A stretch of 64,000 nucleotides of DNA from Neorhizobium populisoli (GTDB lineage: Bacteria; Pseudomonadota; Alphaproteobacteria; Rhizobiales; Rhizobiaceae). Numbering within the stretch: position 1 is the first letter of the stretch; each line of letters begins with the position of its first letter. Positions 56,396-64,000 of this stretch are shown piece after piece. Position numbers and translations under genes: made by a program. The notes beneath the pieces are model-generated. The model was given only the letters and a program-made list of their open reading frames with translations, was not told the origin of the DNA and did not search any database. Location of the stretch: positions 310,001 to 374,000 of the forward strand of contig NZ_JAHYCB010000003.1 of assembly GCF_019430945.1 (NCBI RefSeq), in the 5' to 3' direction.

Positions 56396-58858
56396 ATGAA
56401 TAAAACCCCTTCTCCGGTCGAAATTCCCCAGCCGGCTCCCCGCAGCTCCCGCCCCGAAATCATGGCGGAAGAAATCATCGAGCGCCTGACCTACCGCATC
56501 GGCAAGGATGCCAAGGTCGCCAAGCCGCATGACTGGCTGACCGCCACGATCCTCGTGGTGCGCGACCGAATCATCGACACCTGGATGGAATCGACCCGCA
56601 AGGCCTATCGGACGAACCAGAAGCGCGTTTATTACCTATCGCTGGAATTCCTGATCGGCCGCCTGATGCGTGACGCAGTCACCAATATGGGCCTGATGCA
56701 GGAAATCCGCGATGCGCTCAGCTCGCTCGGTGTCGATATCGACGTCATCGCCGGCCTCGAGCCGGATGCCGCACTCGGTAACGGCGGTCTCGGCCGCCTC
56801 GCCGCCTGCTTCATGGAATCGATGGCGACCGTCGATATCCCGGCCTATGGTTACGGCATCCGTTACGTCCACGGCCTCTTCCGTCAGCAGATGGCCGACG
56901 GCTGGCAGGTCGAATTGCCGGAAAACTGGCTCGCCCACGGTAACCCCTGGGAATTCGAGCGTCGCGAAAGCTCCTACGAAATCGGCTATGGCGGCACGGT
57001 AGAAACCGTCGGCGCCTATGACGAAAGCCCGCGCTACGTCTGGAAGCCGGCCGAACGCGTCATCGCCATGGCCTATGACACCCCGGCCGTCGGCTGGCGC
57101 GGCAAGCGCGTCAACACGCTGCGCCTCTGGTCTGCCCAGCCGATCGACCCGATCCTGCTCGATGCCTTCAATGCCGGCGACCATATCGGCGCACTGCGCG
57201 AGAGCAACAAGGCGGAAGCCCTGACCCGCGTTCTTTACCCGGCGGACGCCAACCCGGCCGGCCAGGAACTGCGCCTGCGCCAGGAATTCTTCTTCTCGTC
57301 CGCTTCGCTTCAGGACATTCTGCGTCGCCACCTGCAGCAATATCCGGACTTCACCAACCTGCATGACAAGGTATCGATCCAGCTCAACGACACGCACCCG
57401 GCCGTATCGATCAGCGAGCTGATGCGTCTTTTGACCGATATCCACGGCATGGATTTCGAGCTGGCCTGGGAGATCACCCGCAAGACCTTCTCCTACACCA
57501 ACCACACGCTTCTGCCGGAAGCGCTGGAAACCTGGCCGGTTCCGCTTTTCGAGCGCCTGCTGCCTCGTCATATGCAGATCGTCTATGCGATCAACGCGCA
57601 AATCCTGCTCGAGGCCCGCAAACAGAAGAGCTTCACCGACAGCCAGATCCGCTCGATCTCGTTGATCGACGAAAGCGGCGACCGTCGCGTGCGCATGGGC
57701 AACCTCGCCTTTGTCGGTTCGCATTCGGTAAACGGCGTCTCGGCGCTGCACACCGACCTGATGAAGGTCACGGTCTTCTCCGACCTTCACACGCTTTATC
57801 CGACCCGCATCAACAACAAGACCAACGGCATCACGCCCCGCCGCTGGATGATGCAGTGCAATCCGGGCCTCACCTCGCTGGTGCAGGAAGCGATCGGCGA
57901 CAAGTTCCTGGACAACACTGAAGCATTGCGTGACCTCGACGGGTTCGCAAACGACAAGTCCTTCCAGGAAAAGTTCGCCGCCGTGAAGCACGCGAACAAG
58001 GTGCAGCTTGCCAATCTCGTCGGCAGCCGCATGGGCATCCGCATCGATCCGTCGGCGATGTTCGACATCCAGATCAAGCGTATCCACGAATACAAGCGCC
58101 AGCTCCTCAACATCATCGAGACGGTATCGCTCTACGACCAGATCCGCTCGCATCCCGAACAGGATTGGGTCCCGCGCGTAAAACTCTTCGCCGGCAAGGC
58201 GGCGCCGAGCTACCACAACGCCAAGCTGATCATCAAGCTGGCCAATGACGTGGCCCGCGCGATCAACAACGACCCGGCCGTGCGCGGCCTGCTGAAGGTT
58301 GTTTTCGTGCCGAACTACAACGTCTCGCTCGCAGAAGTCATGGTTCCGGCCGCCGACCTCTCGGAGCAGATCTCGACTGCCGGCATGGAAGCATCCGGCA
58401 CCGGCAACATGAAGTTCGCTTTGAACGGCGCACTGACGATCGGCACGCTCGATGGCGCTAACGTCGAGATGCGCGATCATGTCGGTGAAGACAATATCGT
58501 CATCTTCGGCATGACCGCCGACGAGGTCCAGAAGGTTCGTGACGAAGGCCACCAGCCGCGCGCCATCATCGAGAAGTCGCGCGAACTGGCTCAGGCCCTC
58601 AACGCGATCTCTTCGGGTGTCTTCTCGCCGGACGATCGTTCTCGCTTCACCGGCCTAATCGACGGCATCTTCAACCACGACTGGTTCATGGTCGCCGCCG
58701 ACTTCGATGCCTACGCGGAAGCGCAGCGCAACGTTGACCAAATCTGGTCCGACCCTAAATCATGGTATTCCAAGACCATCAAGAATACCGCTCGGATGGG
58801 ATGGTTCTCTTCAGACAGAACCATTCGTCAGTACGCGTCGGAAATCTGGAGAGCCTGA
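56396..58858 (+). CDS. glgP: glycogen phosphorylase
   Basis: An 820-residue PLP enzyme that frees glucose-1-phosphate from glycogen. The catalytic regions are intact: ALGNGGLGRLAACFMES near residue 125, QLNDTHPAVSISELMRLL, and the PLP-lysine motif ASGTGNMKFALNGALTIGTLDGANVE near 670. ATG 56396 (MNKTPSPVEI) has a weak ribosome-binding site; a GTG at 56315 would add 27 residues unlike the family. The stop shares one base with the start of glgB. Confidence 0.96.
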   Translation: MNKTPSPVEIPQPAPRSSRPEIMAEEIIERLTYRIGKDAKVAKPHDWLTATILVVRDRIIDTWMESTRKAYRTNQKRVYYLSLEFLIGRLMRDAVTNMGLMQEIRDALSSLGVDIDVIAGLEPDAALGNGGLGRLAACFMESMATVDIPAYGYGIRYVHGLFRQQMADGWQVELPENWLAHGNPWEFERRESSYEIGYGGTVETVGAYDESPRYVWKPAERVIAMAYDTPAVGWRGKRVNTLRLWSAQPIDPILLDAFNAGDHIGALRESNKAEALTRVLYPADANPAGQELRLRQEFFFSSASLQDILRRHLQQYPDFTNLHDKVSIQLNDTHPAVSISELMRLLTDIHGMDFELAWEITRKTFSYTNHTLLPEALETWPVPLFERLLPRHMQIVYAINAQILLEARKQKSFTDSQIRSISLIDESGDRRVRMGNLAFVGSHSVNGVSALHTDLMKVTVFSDLHTLYPTRINNKTNGITPRRWMMQCNPGLTSLVQEAIGDKFLDNTEALRDLDGFANDKSFQEKFAAVKHANKVQLANLVGSRMGIRIDPSAMFDIQIKRIHEYKRQLLNIIETVSLYDQIRSHPEQDWVPRVKLFAGKAAPSYHNAKLIIKLANDVARAINNDPAVRGLLKVVFVPNYNVSLAEVMVPAADLSEQISTAGMEASGTGNMKFALNGALTIGTLDGANVEMRDHVGEDNIVIFGMTADEVQKVRDEGHQPRAIIEKSRELAQALNAISSGVFSPDDRSRFTGLIDGIFNHDWFMVAADFDAYAEAQRNVDQIWSDPKSWYSKTIKNTARMGWFSSDRTIRQYASEIWRA

Positions 58859-61071
58859 TGAAAAAATCGCCCCGCGTCGTTGATGACGGAAGAGCCCCCG
58901 GCGAAATTCCGTTATCCGAGATCGAGGCGATTTTGGAAGGCAGGCATACCAATCCCTTTGCCGTTCTCGGGCTGCACAAGCTCGGGAGCGGTTTCAGGGC
59001 CCGCTGCTTCATTCCCGGTGCGGAAGCCGTCACGGTTCTCGCGCTGAATGGGACAGAGCTCGGTGAATTGACGCTTCGCCACGATGCCGGATATTTCGAA
59101 GGCCTCGTCAATGCCTCGCAACTGCAGCCCATTCGCTACCGTGCCCGCCGCGGCGATGATGAATGGGCAGTGACCGATCCCTATAGTTTCGGACCTGTTC
59201 TTGGACCGATGGACGACTATCTCGTCCGCGAGGGCTCGCATCTGCGCCTGTTCGACAAGATGGGCGCGCACCCGATGAAGCACGAGGGCGTCGAAGGTTT
59301 TCACTTCGCCGTCTGGGCACCGAATGCCAAGCGCGTTTCGGTGGTCGGCGAGTTCAACAACTGGGACGGCCGCCGGCATGTCATGCGCCTGCGCGCCGAT
59401 ACCGGTATCTGGGAAATCTTCGCCCCCGACATTCGGGCCGGCACAGCCTACAAGTTCGAGGTGGTCGGCAAGAATGGCGTGGTTTTGCCGCTCAAGGCCG
59501 ACCCCTACGCCCGCCGTGCCGAACTTCGGCCAAATACCGCTTCCATGACCACGCCGGAACTTTCCCAGAAATGGGATGACGACGCGCATCTGGAATTCTG
59601 GAAAAAGGCCGACCATCGTCGCCAGCCGATTTCCATCTACGAAGTGCATGCCGGCTCCTGGCGCAAGAAACAGGATGGCGGCTTTCTATCCTGGGACGAG
59701 CTCGCTGCTGAACTTATCCCCTACTGCACGGATATGGGCTTTACCCATATCGAATTTCTGCCGATCACCGAACATCCGTTCGACCCGTCCTGGGGTTATC
59801 AGACGACCGGTCTTTTTGCCCCGAGCGCCCGCTTCGGTGAACCGGAGGGCTTTGCCCGCTTCGTCAACGGCTGCCACAAGGTCGGTATCGGCGTCATCCT
59901 CGACTGGGTGCCCGCCCATTTTCCGACCGACGCCCACGGCCTTCGCCAGTTCGACGGTACCGCACTTTACGAACACGCCGATCCGCGCCAGGGTTTCCAC
60001 CCGGACTGGAATACGGCGATCTATAATTTCGGCCGCAACGAGGTGTTGTCCTACCTCGTCAACAATGCGCTTTATTGGGCCGAGAAGTTCCATCTCGACG
60101 GCCTGCGCGTCGATGCGGTCGCCTCCATGCTCTACCTCGATTATTCGAGGAAGGAGGGCGAATGGGTGCCGAACGAATATGGCGGCCGCGAAAATCTCGA
60201 ATCCGTGCGTTTCCTGCAGAAGATGAACTCGCTCTCCTACGCCGCCCATCCCGGCGTGATGACGATCGCCGAAGAATCGACCTCATGGCCGAAGGTCTCG
60301 CACCCGGTCCATGAAGGCGGCCTCGGCTTCGGCTTCAAATGGAACATGGGCTTCATGCATGACACGCTGAGCTATCTGAAGCGTGAGCCCGTTCACCGCA
60401 AGCACCATCACAACGAACTCACCTTCGGCCTGATCTACGCCTATTCGGAAAACTTCGTGCTGCCGCTCTCCCATGACGAGGTGGTCCACGGAAAGGGTTC
60501 GCTGATCGCCAAGATGGCTGGCGACGACTGGCAGAAATTTGCCAACCTGCGCGCCTATTACGGCTTCATGTGGGGTTACCCCGGCAAGAAACTACTCTTC
60601 ATGGGCCAGGAATTCGCCCAATGGTCGGAATGGAGCGAGGCCCGTTCGCTCGACTGGAACTTGCTCGCTTATCACCCGCACGAAGGCATGCGCCGCCTCG
60701 TGCGCGACCTGAACTTCTGCTACCGCTCCAAGCCCGCCTTGCATGCGCGCGATTGCGAAGGCGAAGGTTTCACCTGGCTGGTGGCCGACGATGCGGAAAA
60801 TTCCGTTTTCGCCTGGCTGCGCATGGCGCCGGGAGAAAAGCCGGTGGCGGTGATCAGCAATTTTACGCCCGTTTACCGGGAAAATTTCCGCATCCCCTTG
60901 CCAAACGAGGGCAGATGGCGGGAAGTCCTCAATACGGACGCCGAGATCTACGGCGGCAGCGGCAAGGGCAATGGCGGTCGCGTTCAGGCAGTGAATGCGG
61001 GAGGAACCGTTTACGCCGAAGTCACGCTTCCGCCGCTCGCGACCATCATGCTTGAACTTGAACAGATCTGA
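58858..61071 (+). CDS. glgB: 1,4-alpha-glucan branching enzyme
   Basis: A 737-residue GH13 enzyme that makes alpha-1,6 branches in glycogen. Two N-terminal CBM48-like modules (to about 230) precede the barrel, where [16 protein letters not shown] gives the nucleophile Asp and IAEESTSWP the acid Glu, with [14 protein letters not shown] as the transition-state His-Asp. The C-terminal domain ends [21 protein letters not shown] lies a few bases before the ATG overlapping the glgP stop (TGATG). The frame before 58858 is a shadow of glgP. Confidence 0.97.
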   Translation: MKKSPRVVDDGRAPGEIPLSEIEAILEGRHTNPFAVLGLHKLGSGFRARCFIPGAEAVTVLALNGTELGELTLRHDAGYFEGLVNASQLQPIRYRARRGDDEWAVTDPYSFGPVLGPMDDYLVREGSHLRLFDKMGAHPMKHEGVEGFHFAVWAPNAKRVSVVGEFNNWDGRRHVMRLRADTGIWEIFAPDIRAGTAYKFEVVGKNGVVLPLKADPYARRAELRPNTASMTTPELSQKWDDDAHLEFWKKADHRRQPISIYEVHAGSWRKKQDGGFLSWDELAAELIPYCTDMGFTHIEFLPITEHPFDPSWGYQTTGLFAPSARFGEPEGFARFVNGCHKVGIGVILDWVPAHFPTDAHGLRQFDGTALYEHADPRQGFHPDWNTAIYNFGRNEVLSYLVNNALYWAEKFHLDGLRVDAVASMLYLDYSRKEGEWVPNEYGGRENLESVRFLQKMNSLSYAAHPGVMTIAEESTSWPKVSHPVHEGGLGFGFKWNMGFMHDTLSYLKREPVHRKHHHNELTFGLIYAYSENFVLPLSHDEVVHGKGSLIAKMAGDDWQKFANLRAYYGFMWGYPGKKLLFMGQEFAQWSEWSEARSLDWNLLAYHPHEGMRRLVRDLNFCYRSKPALHARDCEGEGFTWLVADDAENSVFAWLRMAPGEKPVAVISNFTPVYRENFRIPLPNEGRWREVLNTDAEIYGGSGKGNGGRVQAVNAGGTVYAEVTLPPLATIMLELEQI

Positions 61072-61103
61072 CCATTGGCCTGAGTAAATTCTGGGAGGAA
61101 CGA

Positions 61104-62366
61104 ATGAACGAGAAGAGAATTCAGCCCCTTTCGCGTGATGCCATGGCCTATGTCCTCGCAGGCGGCCGGGGAAGCCGCCTCAAGGAACTGACCGACCGCC
61201 GCGCCAAGCCCGCCGTCTATTTCGGAGGCAAGGCGCGCATCATCGATTTCGCGCTGTCGAACGCGCTGAACTCCGGCATCCGCCGCATCGGCGTGGCGAC
61301 GCAATACAAGGCGCATTCGCTGATCCGCCACATGCAGCGCGGCTGGAACTTTTTCCGCCCCGAGCGCAACGAGAGCTTCGATATCCTGCCCGCCTCCCAG
61401 CGCGTCTCAGAGACGCAGTGGTATGAAGGCACGGCCGACGCGGTCTACCAGAACATCGACATCATCGAGGCCTATGCACCCGAATACATGGTCATCCTCG
61501 CCGGCGACCACGTCTACAAGATGGACTACGAATACATGCTGCAGCAGCATGTGGATTCAGGCGCGCAGGTCACCGTCGGCTGCCTCGAAGTGCCGCGCAT
61601 GGAAGCGACCGGTTTCGGCGTCATGCATGTCAACGAGAAGGACGAGATCATCGCCTTCGTCGAAAAGCCGGCCGATCCGCCGGGCATTCCGGGCAACCCG
61701 GATTTCGCACTGGCCTCGATGGGCATCTATGTCTTCCACACCAAGTTCCTGATGGACATTTTGAAGCGGGACGCGGTCACGCCCGGCTCCAGCCGCGACT
61801 TCGGCAAGGACATCATTCCCTATATCGTTGAACACGGTAAGGCCGTTGCGCACCGCTTCGCCGACAGTTGCGTCCGCTCCGATTTCGAGCGCGAGCCCTA
61901 TTGGCGCGATGCCGGCACAATCGACGCCTATTGGCAGGCCAATATCGACCTGACGGAAGTCGTGCCCGGCCTCGACATCTACGACAAATCCTGGCCGATC
62001 TGGACCTATGCGGAAATCACTCCGCCGGCCAAGTTCGTGCATGACGACGAAGACCGCCGTGGCTCGGCGACGTCCTCAGTCGTGTCGGGCGATTGCATCA
62101 TTTCCGGTTCGTCGCTCAATCGCAGTCTTCTGTTCACGGGCGTGCGGGCCAATTCCTATTCTCGCCTCGACGGCGCCGTAGTCCTGCCGAATGTTCGTAT
62201 CGGCCGCCGCGCGCAGCTCCGCGATGTTGTCATCGATCACGGTGTAACCATCCCCGAGGGCCTGATCGTCGGCGAAGACCCCGAACTCGATGCCAAGCGA
62301 TTCCGCCGCACCGAGACCGGTATCTGCCTGATCACTCAGGCGATGATCGACAAGCTGGATCTGTGA
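61104..62366 (+). CDS. glgC: glucose-1-phosphate adenylyltransferase
   Basis: A 420-residue enzyme that makes ADP-glucose, the committed step of bacterial glycogen synthesis. The N-terminus has [24 protein letters not shown], then [22 protein letters not shown]. The body includes [28 protein letters not shown] and [10 protein letters not shown], and the C-terminal beta-helix ([20 protein letters not shown]). GGGAGGAACG precedes the ATG. Allosteric control by glycolytic intermediates is known for this family. Confidence 0.97.
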   Translation: MNEKRIQPLSRDAMAYVLAGGRGSRLKELTDRRAKPAVYFGGKARIIDFALSNALNSGIRRIGVATQYKAHSLIRHMQRGWNFFRPERNESFDILPASQRVSETQWYEGTADAVYQNIDIIEAYAPEYMVILAGDHVYKMDYEYMLQQHVDSGAQVTVGCLEVPRMEATGFGVMHVNEKDEIIAFVEKPADPPGIPGNPDFALASMGIYVFHTKFLMDILKRDAVTPGSSRDFGKDIIPYIVEHGKAVAHRFADSCVRSDFEREPYWRDAGTIDAYWQANIDLTEVVPGLDIYDKSWPIWTYAEITPPAKFVHDDEDRRGSATSSVVSGDCIISGSSLNRSLLFTGVRANSYSRLDGAVVLPNVRIGRRAQLRDVVIDHGVTIPEGLIVGEDPELDAKRFRRTETGICLITQAMIDKLDL

Positions 62367-62397
62367 ATCCACAAACCAGGATGTGAGTAGCATTTTC

Positions 62398-64000
<1,603 letters not shown>

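Overview
The window looks like a chromosomal segment of a Rhizobiaceae bacterium (Rhizobium/Agrobacterium/Neorhizobium-like alphaproteobacterium). It has high-GC coding sequence, a rhizobial flagellin tail, a fructose ABC transporter very close to rhizobial FrcBCA, a CpdR-type cell-cycle receiver, an MmgR-like small RNA beside an inositol-monophosphatase-family gene, and GC-rich mosaic intergenic repeats. All calls come from reading the sequence and translations. No database search was run.

Layout. 1-5.7 kb: end of a flagellin gene, an outer-membrane beta-barrel protein, galU, a lytic transglycosylase and an SGNH-fold (DUF459) secreted protein. 6-13 kb: glutamate synthase gltB and gltD, unusually split by a complete vapBC toxin-antitoxin module with its own operator. 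13.4-15.3 kb: threonine aldolase and a higBA module with two operators. 15.3-25.4 kb: small regulator/target pairs (LysR with a bile-acid-symporter-like transporter; TetR with an SDR; MarR-GNAT opposite an aromatic-ring FAD monooxygenase), a small heat-shock protein and a histidine-tailed membrane protein. 25.4-30.3 kb: hisN, an MmgR-type sRNA, an N-formylglutamate amidohydrolase, cpdR, tRNA-Val(GAC), then a more AT-rich patch with a phage-type small protein and an orphan polysaccharide-export permease. 30.4-34.2 kb: a ferric-iron ABC transporter (fbpABC). 34.4-42.6 kb: an ECF sigma/anti-sigma pair, a double-HTH protein, a UvrD-like helicase, a hydrolase, a small exported protein, and an ABC exporter whose ATPase domain has lost its catalytic motifs, coupled to a DUF1003 protein. 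42.8-47.5 kb: ROK regulator and the frcBCA fructose importer. 48-54.8 kb: a three-gene operon of transglutaminase-DUF2126, circularly permuted ATP-grasp-alpha-E and a second transglutaminase, which resembles a predicted but uncharacterised peptide ligation/processing system. 54.9-56.2 kb: a stand-alone Tad-like von Willebrand A protein. 56.4-64 kb: the glycogen operon glgP-glgB-glgC-glgA-pgm.

How parts work together. GltBD and the NtrC-linked MmgR type of sRNA point to nitrogen metabolism. FrcBCA, galU, the glg operon and pgm cover sugar uptake, sugar-nucleotide supply and glycogen turnover. Several local regulators sit next to long, near-perfect palindromes, so this window gives unusually clear operator predictions. 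The least understood parts are the DUF2126/ATP-grasp/alpha-E operon, the ATPase-dead SbmA-like transporter with DUF1003, and the vapBC insertion inside gltBD.
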